A stretch of DNA of 64,000 bases from a virus, in IMG/VR virus record IMGVR_UViG_3300030099_004448, positions 170,605-234,604 of that record; one strand, 5' to 3'. Positions 31,053 through 39,542 of the stretch are shown here, piece by piece. Every line of letters starts with the position of its first letter. Position 1 is the first letter of the stretch. The notes under the pieces were generated by a model that ran no database searches, was not told the origin of the DNA, and saw only the letters and a list, made by a program, of their open reading frames with translations. The translations under genes were made by a program, and so were the position numbers.

Positions 31053-33396
31053 ATATTCCAGATAGTTTAGGATTATATGTTTGAGTAAGATTGGAATTAA
31101 CTGAAGTTTTTAAAGTAGTATCATAAAGCATAGACCGTTTTAGGTCATCTTTAATCACAGCAATATACTCTGGTTTTGGTAATCTGATAATTCTCTTAGC
31201 CTCATTACGAGAAACTTCATACTCATAATTGGTAATTGGTTTTGCAATCTTATTGCCTTTCAGTTCTTGGATAACTCCCTGACTATCCATATATTCAAAT
31301 GCCTTGGTTAGTTGAAGTTCCCACTGCGTTCCACTCCATCTATACACTTTATTATTTGCAGAATATATATCACCAACTTCTGTTACAATCGTTTCTTCTG
31401 GTTCAATATCAAATGTAACTACAGGAGGATCATAATAATTTTCACCAGGATCTGTAATTGTTACGGATACTAACTCACGACCAATTACTGAAGTAATCCC
31501 AGCCGCAGATCTGAATGTTGGAGGTAATCCGAGTGTTACTTGAGGAGTAACTGTATATCCAAATCCTGCCTGAGTAATATCAAAAGAGGTTACATGGAAT
31601 CCATTATCACCCTGTGTGAGTATTGCAGTAGCTGCTGCAGAAACCGCAGTGAAAGGTGTTCCAATAGCTACTGAAGGATTTTCAGTATAACCAAATCCAG
31701 TTTGAGTAATACTAAATCCATTAACTCTACCCAAAGAATCTACAGTACAGATTGCTTTTCCTTTTGATCTATTCTCAAACTGAGCAACCTTATCATCACC
31801 CTCACCAACAACCCATAGTGTTTCTTTGTTGTCTTCTCTCACAAATGCATCCGTAGGTTGATCTGCTCTGTTAGCAACGAAGAAAGTTTCAGAGTTTGTA
31901 ATGTTACTTAGATCGTATGCAACATCTAAATCAAATCCATGAATGGATCCAGAGTCTTGACCTACAACATAAAGTTTTTTACCATCATCTCCGAAAGTAA
32001 ATCCAACCAGATCAAAGTCCTGTACAAGACTGCCTATATTTGTGGTAGAACCCAATGTTGGACTGGAAAGATTATATGCAGCTGTTAGATTATATGTTTT
32101 GATACTATCTGGATTATTACCATCCAGAATAAACATTTTTAGTCCATCTCCACTAAATCTAACTCCACCAGGGGCATCTAATGTGAATGATGTTGAATAA
32201 ATTGCAGTTGATAGATCCCAGGGAACAACTAACTGATAATATGCAACCTTCTGAGTTCCACTAAGACCACCAGTTACAAACAAAGCAGCTCCATTATTTG
32301 TAACGTCAACACCAGTACAATAAGAGAATTGACTACTAGCATCTAAAGTTGGTCCTGCTGCAATAGTCTCAATATCCCATGGGGTGGAGAGATAAAACTC
32401 CTTGATTTGGTTTGGACCAGTCATACTGGCCGTGTAAATCTTGTAACCATCGGGTTTGATTGCCATACCCTCAACGTCACTTCCAACCCCGATTGGAGAT
32501 TTCTTTCTATATCTTGCACCAACAACATAGTTTGGTGGTAAACTAATCGTTACTGCAGGTGCAGTCAAACCGTATCCAATACCTGGATCAACTACGGAAA
32601 CTAAATTAAGTCTACCCGTGGCATTTAGAGTCGCGATTCCAGTTGCATTTCTAGATGGATATGGTTGAGAAATTGTTACCACGGGAGGAACTCTATATCC
32701 TGCACCAGTATTAAATCCAACTGTTGTACTAAAGCCACTAAGATGGAAATTTTCTATTTCTGCGGTTGCAGTTGCTGCTATAGTCTCTGGTGGTGCTGAA
32801 AAACCAATCTTAGGATTTCTGGGATAACCTCTACCCCCACTAGAAATTGATGCAGCATTTACAACAAAATCTTCGACAGATGTCAAGATAGTTGCACCTA
32901 TACCAGGTAAAGTGATTACTGGAAAGGTTACTCCTGGTGGATTTGTAGTAATTCCTTCATACTGAGGTGCATCATAATAAGACTTATCTACTTCTAAACC
33001 ACCAGGAACTAATAATCTACCAAAAGCATCGGCAGTTTGTACAGTTTCGTAGTGATGAATCTCTGTAAGTTTATCTTCATCACCATATTTTTCTATCAAA
33101 TAATTGTGAAGTTCTGAATTATTCAGAGGCCAATCACTATAATAATCTTGAATATTGTTTACGAGTCTTACAACCCAGTCCAATCCAGAATCACCATACA
33201 CTTTTTGAGCAATTTGTTCTGGTCTTTCATTTTCTTCTACTTGATAAAAATCAAAAGTGGTGAAGATTGATTCTAAATCATTTCTGAGTTTACTTCTTCT
33301 GAATAAATTTTTCGCTACGGTAACTTCATCATTGGTTTTAGATCCCTTGAATCTGTTAACATATTCTATATTTGGTAGATTTTTGAAATATGCCAT
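31051..33396 (-). CDS. gp53: Baseplate wedge protein gp53 with large inserted domain
   Basis: 781 residues; T4 gp53 is 196. The N-terminal ~120 residues are gp53-like (FKNLPNIEYVNRFKG, RPEQIAQKVYGDSGLDWVVR, LVNNIQDYYSDWPLNNSE). The last ~80 residues (YEYEVSRNEAKRIIRLPKPE) are the gp53 C-terminus. Between them, residues about 120-690 form a beta-rich insertion: GxGY...P.V repeats (GAGYRVPPVVTIS, GFGYTENPSVAIG, GFGYTVTPQVTLG) flank a propeller-like block (VRFSGDGLKMFILDG, FGDDGKKLYVVGQD). gp53 caps the wedge assembly. The insertion is probably exposed at the baseplate rim. Confidence 0.88.
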   Translation of the reverse strand: MAYFKNLPNIEYVNRFKGSKTNDEVTVAKNLFRRSKLRNDLESIFTTFDFYQVEENERPEQIAQKVYGDSGLDWVVRLVNNIQDYYSDWPLNNSELHNYLIEKYGDEDKLTEIHHYETVQTADAFGRLLVPGGLEVDKSYYDAPQYEGITTNPPGVTFPVITLPGIGATILTSVEDFVVNAASISSGGRGYPRNPKIGFSAPPETIAATATAEIENFHLSGFSTTVGFNTGAGYRVPPVVTISQPYPSRNATGIATLNATGRLNLVSVVDPGIGYGLTAPAVTISLPPNYVVGARYRKKSPIGVGSDVEGMAIKPDGYKIYTASMTGPNQIKEFYLSTPWDIETIAAGPTLDASSQFSYCTGVDVTNNGAALFVTGGLSGTQKVAYYQLVVPWDLSTAIYSTSFTLDAPGGVRFSGDGLKMFILDGNNPDSIKTYNLTAAYNLSSPTLGSTTNIGSLVQDFDLVGFTFGDDGKKLYVVGQDSGSIHGFDLDVAYDLSNITNSETFFVANRADQPTDAFVREDNKETLWVVGEGDDKVAQFENRSKGKAICTVDSLGRVNGFSITQTGFGYTENPSVAIGTPFTAVSAAATAILTQGDNGFHVTSFDITQAGFGYTVTPQVTLGLPPTFRSAAGITSVIGRELVSVTITDPGENYYDPPVVTFDIEPEETIVTEVGDIYSANNKVYRWSGTQWELQLTKAFEYMDSQGVIQELKGNKIAKPITNYEYEVSRNEAKRIIRLPKPEYIAVIKDDLKRSMLYDTTLKTSVNSNLTQTYNPKLSGI

Positions 33397-33401
33397 GAGT
33401 T

Positions 33402-34964
33402 TTAGTAACCGATGTCGTCTAGGTCTTTGTAGTCATTAAAGTCACCACTATATATCGGAGTTAGTTCACCAAACTCCATGACAATTGTCACAGAAACTGG
33501 TTGACCATCATCATATGCTGACCACATTCTATCTGGAGAATAGTCTGTTGTAAATTTTCTCAATGCACAAGTTTTAAATTTAGGCATTCCTTTATTTTCT
33601 TCTTTTCTAGTTGTTCTGAACGATACTCCAAAAACATTTGGTGTCTTTAAAAAGAAATTTTGCCCATCGTTGATTTGATTTCTAGGAGACATTCCTTGTT
33701 TAAAGAATCGAATAATTCTTCTAATTTCTGCAGCCTCAGCTTGACTTCTTGCAGTCATTCTGTATGCAAGTCCAAAGTTTCTAAGTAGTGGTGATCTGAA
33801 TAATAGTTCCATGTTAGGGTTTGGAACAATACCAGCACCCCTAGCGAGAATAGTTTCTGCTGAAACGTTTATTCCTGCTGCTTTTAATATATTACTTGAT
33901 ACCACAGTACTTAAAAGTTGTTTACCAGATTCGCTGCTTGTTACTCCTTGAGCAGCGTCAAAAATAGCTTTTGCTGCAATACCTGTTCTTGCACCGCCAC
34001 CTATTCCCCCTAATCCAAAGGTAGTACCCTGACCACCGCCAGTGGCGATATTGACGCCGGCCTGACCCAGCGCCGTGAGGGCGCCCGCGGCCAGATAACC
34101 TGTTGTATTACTAAGAACTGATTGTGTTACTCCAGCAGCAAGAGTGTTCATGGTATCTTCACCATATTTAACTCCTCTCTCTTCTTGGAAACTTTGAGGC
34201 ATTGGTAATATTACCATACCTTTAGGGTCCTTATATCTACCTTCAGCAGCTCCTTGAAGAAGTCCGTCTTTAAAAATGTTTTGAGCGCTTTTACCTTCAA
34301 TAAATTCTAGTTCATTTGGAGCTTGATAATTAAATTGTGTAATTACACATGTATCCATTTTATGTTCTAAATTGCCTTTTAGGGCAATGGGATACACTAA
34401 TACAGTCTTCTCATCAAATGAAGACCCTGGAGCGTATTTGTCATTTTGACCTAATTTGTCTAATGCATTTGGAGTATTAACGATTGTTTCTATAGTGCTT
34501 CCTAAGTTGAAGCCGGGTAAGAGATTATCAAGTAAATCAGCAAAATTTCCTATAGAACTACCAGTTGTCTGTGCTGGAGTTTGTGGATTACTACTATTAC
34601 TGCTTGGGCTGGTTAGTGGATTTTTATTATTTGAATTAAATGCCTTAGCCCATGGGGGAGCTATATATCCAGCTGGATATACCATTCCCTGTAACAATGC
34701 TAGACTCAAAAGTTTCTGTTCTACAGATTTTAATTGATCATCTTCTAAACCATAAGAACTAAGCACACTTTGACTAACAAAGTTATTTTTTTGAAAAATA
34801 TCTGGCGAATTAATGGTTTTCGCATTACCATCTTTATCCGTATATTCGATAATAGTCGCTTTCCACTCGAAACTTTTATCGTCTAAGGTAATATTATACT
34901 TAATTGTTTCACCCTTACTATTCGTAATTTCTTCTGGAGTGGGCGTTAGATTTTGTATTGCCAC
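33402..34964 (-). CDS. gp48: Baseplate tail-tube cap protein gp48
   Basis: 520 residues. The C-terminal domain with NPNMELLFRSPLLRNFGLAY and TARSQAEAAEIRRIIRFFKQ is typical for gp48/gp54-type tube-initiation proteins. T4 gp48 is 364; extra sequence includes a Ser/Asn/Pro-rich linker (about 110-140) and a Gly/Ala-rich hydrophobic segment (about 290-350). The latter is encoded in part by an unusually GC-rich patch (34041-34096). It forms the platform from which the tail tube grows. gp53 starts 5 nt after it. Confidence 0.82.
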   Translation of the reverse strand: MAIQNLTPTPEEITNSKGETIKYNITLDDKSFEWKATIIEYTDKDGNAKTINSPDIFQKNNFVSQSVLSSYGLEDDQLKSVEQKLLSLALLQGMVYPAGYIAPPWAKAFNSNNKNPLTSPSSNSSNPQTPAQTTGSSIGNFADLLDNLLPGFNLGSTIETIVNTPNALDKLGQNDKYAPGSSFDEKTVLVYPIALKGNLEHKMDTCVITQFNYQAPNELEFIEGKSAQNIFKDGLLQGAAEGRYKDPKGMVILPMPQSFQEERGVKYGEDTMNTLAAGVTQSVLSNTTGYLAAGALTALGQAGVNIATGGGQGTTFGLGGIGGGARTGIAAKAIFDAAQGVTSSESGKQLLSTVVSSNILKAAGINVSAETILARGAGIVPNPNMELLFRSPLLRNFGLAYRMTARSQAEAAEIRRIIRFFKQGMSPRNQINDGQNFFLKTPNVFGVSFRTTRKEENKGMPKFKTCALRKFTTDYSPDRMWSAYDDGQPVSVTIVMEFGELTPIYSGDFNDYKDLDDIGY

Positions 34965-34993
34965 GTATATCGATTAATAAGGTCCTTGTTTAT

Positions 34994-35000
34994 TATTTAG
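34994..35000 (-). promoter_or_regulatory. T4-type late promoter box, minus strand
   Basis: CTAAATA on the minus strand, 29 nt before gp48. It would drive gp48 and gp53. Confidence 0.45.
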
Positions 35001-35001
35001 A

Positions 35002-35439
35002 CTACTTTGGAGAACGTATAAATTTTGCATAAGATATAGAAGTCAATACGGGCAATTCAGTTGAAGTGACTTCATATAAATTACTCTGCATTTCTGCCCA
35101 GGTGTAGTTTCTAGGATCTTTGAAGTGTATATTGTATCCTCGGAATCCCCATCGAAATACTTCTAGACATTCGATCAATGGGTGTTGATCGTACTTAAGA
35201 TCTCTTGTCTTTGCCTTATATAAAAACGTATAATATTTTCCCTGATCGGGCACAGGTGTTACTGTATATTGCAACGCATCCATGATCAACATCATGCGAT
35301 CTTCTACGTCTTGTTCTGCATTGATTTTATCTTTAATCGGACTAATCCTATCATCACTCAGAATAGGATCATCACCTTTTCCAATTAGATCTGCAAGGTC
35401 TTGTTCTGTTTTTCTTTGTTTTAGAGTCTTTCTTGGCAT
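35002..35439 (-). CDS. Conserved structural-region protein
   Basis: 145 residues. Charged start (PRKTLKQRKTEQDLADLI), then a domain with YYTFLYKAKTRDLKYDQHPL and WGFRGYNIHFKDPRNYTWAE. No T4 equivalent is recognised by me. It overlaps gp4 by one base, so it is co-expressed with head-completion and baseplate genes. Confidence 0.75.
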   Translation of the reverse strand: MPRKTLKQRKTEQDLADLIGKGDDPILSDDRISPIKDKINAEQDVEDRMMLIMDALQYTVTPVPDQGKYYTFLYKAKTRDLKYDQHPLIECLEVFRWGFRGYNIHFKDPRNYTWAEMQSNLYEVTSTELPVLTSISYAKFIRSPK

Positions 35440-35879
35440 TACTTGATACCTAGATCTTTTTCTGTCATGATCTTGAATTCATAGTTTCTATCATCACAGA
35501 ATTCCTGAGCTGCTTTCCACTTTGCTTGATTAACTGCCCAGGTCTTGACTTTATATGCCCACTGTTTCGTCCTTCTTTTAGGATTTTGTTCGGGCATTTC
35601 TACTTCTCTTTGTGGTTTTATTTCAATCACCATTGATCTTTTTTTACCAAACTTATCAGTATATCGAACAAGGAAGTCTGGATAGTATCGGTGGACTTTA
35701 TTATCAATAGGAGAGATGTATGGAATACAGAACTCTTCGGACTGCCACTGGTTTACATTTTCATTGAGATCACAATATCTCATAAACTTTCGTTCCCAGA
35801 GTGAACGATAAACTATATTTGCTGGGTCACCTTTATACTTTCGGGGATTCTCTGGTCGATATTTTCCCTTATAACTCAT
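35439..35879 (-). CDS. gp4: Head completion protein gp4
   Basis: 146 residues from ATG 35879 (another ATG at 35885 adds two). It matches T4 gp4 (150): SYKGKYRPENPRKYKGDP, YRSLWERKFMRYCD, then YPDFLVRYTDKFGKKRSMVI-E-I-K, a PD-(D/E)XK-like strand set, and AVNQAKWKAAQEFCDDRNYE. It is needed to finish DNA-filled heads before tail joining. A perfect T4 late box lies upstream on this strand. Confidence 0.92.
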   Translation of the reverse strand: MSYKGKYRPENPRKYKGDPANIVYRSLWERKFMRYCDLNENVNQWQSEEFCIPYISPIDNKVHRYYPDFLVRYTDKFGKKRSMVIEIKPQREVEMPEQNPKRRTKQWAYKVKTWAVNQAKWKAAQEFCDDRNYEFKIMTEKDLGIK

Positions 35880-35904
35880 ATACATAGTATAGATCCTTAA
35901 AAAA

Positions 35905-35912
35905 TATTTATA
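35905..35912 (-). promoter_or_regulatory. T4 late promoter, perfect TATAAATA
   Basis: Read on the minus strand, 35912-35905 is TATAAATA, the exact T4 late consensus, about 20 nt before the gp4 start codons. It serves the minus-strand run. The motif ends right at the gp54 GTG on the other strand. Confidence 0.8.
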
Positions 35913-36848
35913 GTGGCGGAAAATCTGTACAGATATAGAGTTGACCCCCTTAACATTAAGATGACGGACGGCAAATCGTCTGCAGCTCAGGGTAACATCG
36001 GCGGTGTTATGGATTACCTGGGCGAGATTGCCATGTCCAGTCAATTCAAACTAAATTTATTTTTGAGTGGTACTGGAACGAGTGAAAATGATGATTTGAA
36101 CTCTTGGTTAAGACAGTGTGGAATATTTGGAGATAATGCTAACGATCAACAACTGAAGTATGATCTACTGTGTCATCAAGCTCAGTTGCCAGGAACTCAG
36201 TTTGATCTAGCAACAGAAAAAGGTGGATTTCAGGGAGTTACTGAGACATTCGCAAGAGCCAGACAGTTCACCCAATTTGCAGTTTCATTTTATGTTGATA
36301 GTCAGTATAATGTTATTAGATTATTTGAAGAGTGGATGAATTTTATCAATCCACTTCACGTAACTGGTGGACCAGGTGTGAAGCCTGATTCGGGAAAAAT
36401 TATTGAGGGTAGTCCTGCAGGAAGTTTGTTTAGACAAGAAGCTCAAGAAGGGACAGCCTTTTTTAGGATGAGATATCCAGAAGCTTATAAGAAAAATATC
36501 ACTATTACTAAGTTTGAAAGAAATGCTGGATTTCATTTGGGTAAGAATAGTATATACCCATATGAACAACAAAGTAGACAACTGACTTATCAATTTATTA
36601 ATGCATTCCCCATTCAAATTGCTGCAGTTAATTTAAACTATGGTGGAAGTGAAATTGCAAAAGTCGATGTTGTCTTTAATTATGATCGATATACTACTAT
36701 GAAACATGATCCTGGTAGACAAGTTTCAGTACCACAGAATTTGACTATAGAAAGTTTAACACAACTACAGGGACTACCAGGATTCGCTATTGGAGATTTC
36801 TTAGACCAAGATGGTAACCCTCTGGGCGGATCCCAAAATATTGGATAA
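35913..36848 (+). CDS. gp54: Baseplate tail-tube initiator gp54
   Basis: 311 residues (T4: 320), GTG start. AENLYRYRVDPLN, then NLFLSG, the LPGTQFDLATEKGGFQGVTE loop, FAVSFYVDSQYNVIRLFEEW and NAFPIQIAAVNLNYGGSEIA give a gp54/gp19-like tube fold. It sits on gp48 and nucleates gp19 tube polymerisation. It is divergent from gp4 with a 33-nt gap, and is the first gene of the plus-strand tail run. Confidence 0.88.
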   Translation: MAENLYRYRVDPLNIKMTDGKSSAAQGNIGGVMDYLGEIAMSSQFKLNLFLSGTGTSENDDLNSWLRQCGIFGDNANDQQLKYDLLCHQAQLPGTQFDLATEKGGFQGVTETFARARQFTQFAVSFYVDSQYNVIRLFEEWMNFINPLHVTGGPGVKPDSGKIIEGSPAGSLFRQEAQEGTAFFRMRYPEAYKKNITITKFERNAGFHLGKNSIYPYEQQSRQLTYQFINAFPIQIAAVNLNYGGSEIAKVDVVFNYDRYTTMKHDPGRQVSVPQNLTIESLTQLQGLPGFAIGDFLDQDGNPLGGSQNIG

Positions 36849-36851
36849 ATA
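36845..36851 (+). promoter_or_regulatory. T4-type late promoter box
   Basis: ATAAATA overlapping the gp54 stop, 21 nt before the next start codon. Confidence 0.65.
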
Positions 36852-36872
36852 AAATTACTGAGTTGAAATTCT

Positions 36873-37601
36873 ATGCCATTACCTAAGATTGCTGCGCCAA
36901 CTTATGAGTTGACCCTACCCTCTACAGGAAAAAAAGTTAAGTATAGACCTTTTCTGGTCAAAGAAGAAAAAGTCTTGATTCTCGCTCTAGAAAGTCAAGA
37001 CGTGAAACAAATTACCATGGCAATCAAACAAGTATTGTCTGAGTGTATTCAAACTAGAGGTATCAAAGTAGAAGAACTTCCTTCATTTGATATTGAATAT
37101 CTATTCTTGAATGTTCGTGGTAAATCAGTCGGAGAAGCAATCGAATTGATTGTTACCTGTCAAGATGATGGTGAGACCGAAGTACCTGTCAAAATTTATG
37201 TTGACCAAGTAGATATTCAGTTTGAAGAAGATCATTCACCAGAAATTAAGTTGGATGATTCTGTTGTATTGAAAATGAAATATCCATCATTGGACCAATT
37301 CATTAAAAACAATTTTGACTTTAATGAACAAGAATCGGTCAGTACTATTGAAAAATCATTTGAAATTATTGCTGAGTGCATCGATACTATCTTCACTGAA
37401 GAAGATGCTTGGTCCGCTAAAGACTGCACCAAGAAAGAACTATTAGAGTTTATTGAAGGAATGAATTCTTCACAGTTTAAGATGGTTGAAAAGTTTTTTG
37501 AAACCATGCCAAAATTGAGTCACACATTTACAGTGAAGAATCCTAAGACCAAGAAAGAAAATACTGTAACGCTGGAGGGGTTGACGAGTTTTTTCGGTTG
37601 A
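36873..37601 (+). CDS. gp26: Baseplate hub protein, gp26-like
   Basis: 242 residues. PLPKIAAPTYELTLPSTGKK and YRPFLVKEEKVLILALESQD are the characteristic start of the T4 gp26-type hub/assembly family, followed by IEYLFLNVRGKSVGE. In T4 the gene belongs to the 26-51-27-28-29 hub cluster, as here. The next small gene begins 2 nt after its stop. Confidence 0.75.
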   Translation: MPLPKIAAPTYELTLPSTGKKVKYRPFLVKEEKVLILALESQDVKQITMAIKQVLSECIQTRGIKVEELPSFDIEYLFLNVRGKSVGEAIELIVTCQDDGETEVPVKIYVDQVDIQFEEDHSPEIKLDDSVVLKMKYPSLDQFIKNNFDFNEQESVSTIEKSFEIIAECIDTIFTEEDAWSAKDCTKKELLEFIEGMNSSQFKMVEKFFETMPKLSHTFTVKNPKTKKENTVTLEGLTSFFG

Positions 37602-37603
37602 TA

Positions 37604-37783
37604 ATGTCTCATATCAATCTTGAGGCATACTTTAAGATTAACTTCGCTTTGATGCAGTTCCATAAATACAGCTTGACTGAGATCGAAAATATGATGCCTT
37701 GGGAAAGAGACATTTATCTTGCCCTATTGAGAGCTCACATTGAAGAAGAAAACCTAAAGGCACAACAAGCTAATGGCGGTTAG
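37604..37783 (+). CDS. Small baseplate-operon protein
   Basis: 59 residues from ATG 37604. It contains NLEAYFKINFALMQFHKYSL and MMPWERDIYLALLRAHIEEE, a pattern I associate with the short partner gene after gp26 in T4-like phages, where the WERDIY stretch resembles tail-assembly chaperone parts. It overlaps the next gene by 11 nt. Role as assembly factor is inferred from position. Confidence 0.7.
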   Translation: MSHINLEAYFKINFALMQFHKYSLTEIENMMPWERDIYLALLRAHIEEENLKAQQANGG

Positions 37784-39542
37784 TAACTTACCAAATCTAA
37801 GTGTAGCAGCTCCTAGTTCTACTGGGAAAATATCTCCACAGAGTATATCTGGAGGTCAGACCTTAGGTTCTGGTGTAGTTGAAAGTGCCGCTAACAATAT
37901 TACAGGATTTAAGAGAGCAGGAACATCTGCCGTATCACCAAAAGTTCCCAATATTGCAGCTCTTCTTCAAAGTATTTCTTCTAGTATTATCAGTAACGTA
38001 GAGAATATAACGAGTGGTGTTAAGAATGTAATTCAAGGCGGAATTACTAACGTAACAAATGTATTTGGTAGAAAAGAATCTGAGGAAGATCCGAATAAAA
38101 TAATGTCGGAGTTCTTAGGACTCTACCAAAAGGCATTAGATTATATTAAATTCTTTGCAGATCCTAAACAGATACAAGGATTTGATAAAGCGATTAAATT
38201 ATACCAAGATAGTTTAAAATCTACAGGAGATACTGTAGTTACTATCAGGAAGTTCATCAAAAAGATGATCAAAGACTTCCTAAAATTAAAGAATGAACTT
38301 GCCAATATGGGAGGTGGTGGTGGTTTTAGATTACCACGATTGCCCTTACCAGGAAGACAACCACGTCAACCCAGAGGACCCGCACGCCGACCTAGAACTA
38401 GGATGCCTAGAGGTAGAGGTGGTAAATTAGGCCTGGGATTATTGGGTCTAGGATTACTTGGTAGTGGCGCAATGGCTGCTAATAAGTTTATTGGTGGAAA
38501 TGAGGAAAAACAACAAACGTCAGAAGGAATAAGTGGAGAACTCATTACAAAATTTGATGGTGTATTAGAAAAATTTGATCAAGCTATTGCTACTTTGGAG
38601 AATTTAACCGCATCAGCTGCAGGTGGTGGTGATGGTAAACCCAAAAAAGTTAAAGATGGTGGTCCTAGAGGTGATGATCTTCTTCCTATGACTTCCGACT
38701 TTGATGCATCAAAAATAAAAGATGCATTTAACACAGGATTGGTAACAGGTCCTAAAGGTCGGATAGGTCGTGGTACTGAATATCATATTGACTCTCAGTT
38801 TAGTAGTGATCTTCCTATGGAGGATATAGTTAAAATGGTGGATCAAATGGCACTAGCATATGATGCAATGGGTCGTGAAATGGAATTCTCTAACGCCGCG
38901 GTGGCAGATAAGATTTATAATCCTAACGCTAGTTTAGAAGAAAAAAGTGCGCTTTTAATGGACGTATTTAAAGCACATAATCTTCCCAGAGGACGAAAAC
39001 TTGATGGAAAACATGGATTCTATCAAATGGATTATTTTGTTCCTTTCAAAGGCAAAGGAAGAGGACATGAGAGTGCGGAAAGTGCTCCATTACTTTTGCC
39101 ATTTCTACAAGACGGTAGTGTACGATATGAGAAGTCTGGTAGTTATGGTGCATCTGCTGATTTGATTGATTCCGAAGGAAAAGTTCGAGCGAGGGTTGGA
39201 CATGGTGATGTTCGAGGTGCTAAATCTGGAACTATTGACCTTTCTACAGTAAGACCATTCAGTCAACAAGTTCAACCAGTTGAAGAAGTAAAACCAGATC
39301 CCAAAGCACAAGAAGTAAGTCGTGCTGATCCACAATCAACAAGTTTTATCCAACAAGTACCTGGATCAAATAGTGTTGCGGTCATACCCGCTTCTGATAG
39401 TTCTCAACCACAAACGCAGACACAACCACCACCTGCACTTGTAGCATCATCAGTAGAAAATATTAATTTTAATTTGACAGTTGAAAATCCTGATAATTTC
39501 TTTCCACTTTCGGCTAAACAAATGCTTAATATCGTAGGATAA
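37773..39542 (+). CDS. Large hub/tape-measure-type tail protein 1
   Basis: 589 residues (T4 gp29, the tape measure hub protein, is 590). Ser/Asn-rich start, helical part (about 100-175), then a Gly/Arg/Pro patch (about 180-215, e.g. GRQPRQPRGPARRPRTRMPR), a Gly-Leu hydrophobic helix (KLGLGLLGLGLLGSGAMAAN), and a globular C-terminal part. The same R/G-patch-plus-hydrophobic layout recurs in the next gene. Identity as gp29 is inferred from place and layout, not from a clear match. Confidence 0.6.
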   Translation: MAVSNLPNLSVAAPSSTGKISPQSISGGQTLGSGVVESAANNITGFKRAGTSAVSPKVPNIAALLQSISSSIISNVENITSGVKNVIQGGITNVTNVFGRKESEEDPNKIMSEFLGLYQKALDYIKFFADPKQIQGFDKAIKLYQDSLKSTGDTVVTIRKFIKKMIKDFLKLKNELANMGGGGGFRLPRLPLPGRQPRQPRGPARRPRTRMPRGRGGKLGLGLLGLGLLGSGAMAANKFIGGNEEKQQTSEGISGELITKFDGVLEKFDQAIATLENLTASAAGGGDGKPKKVKDGGPRGDDLLPMTSDFDASKIKDAFNTGLVTGPKGRIGRGTEYHIDSQFSSDLPMEDIVKMVDQMALAYDAMGREMEFSNAAVADKIYNPNASLEEKSALLMDVFKAHNLPRGRKLDGKHGFYQMDYFVPFKGKGRGHESAESAPLLLPFLQDGSVRYEKSGSYGASADLIDSEGKVRARVGHGDVRGAKSGTIDLSTVRPFSQQVQPVEEVKPDPKAQEVSRADPQSTSFIQQVPGSNSVAVIPASDSSQPQTQTQPPPALVASSVENINFNLTVENPDNFFPLSAKQMLNIVG

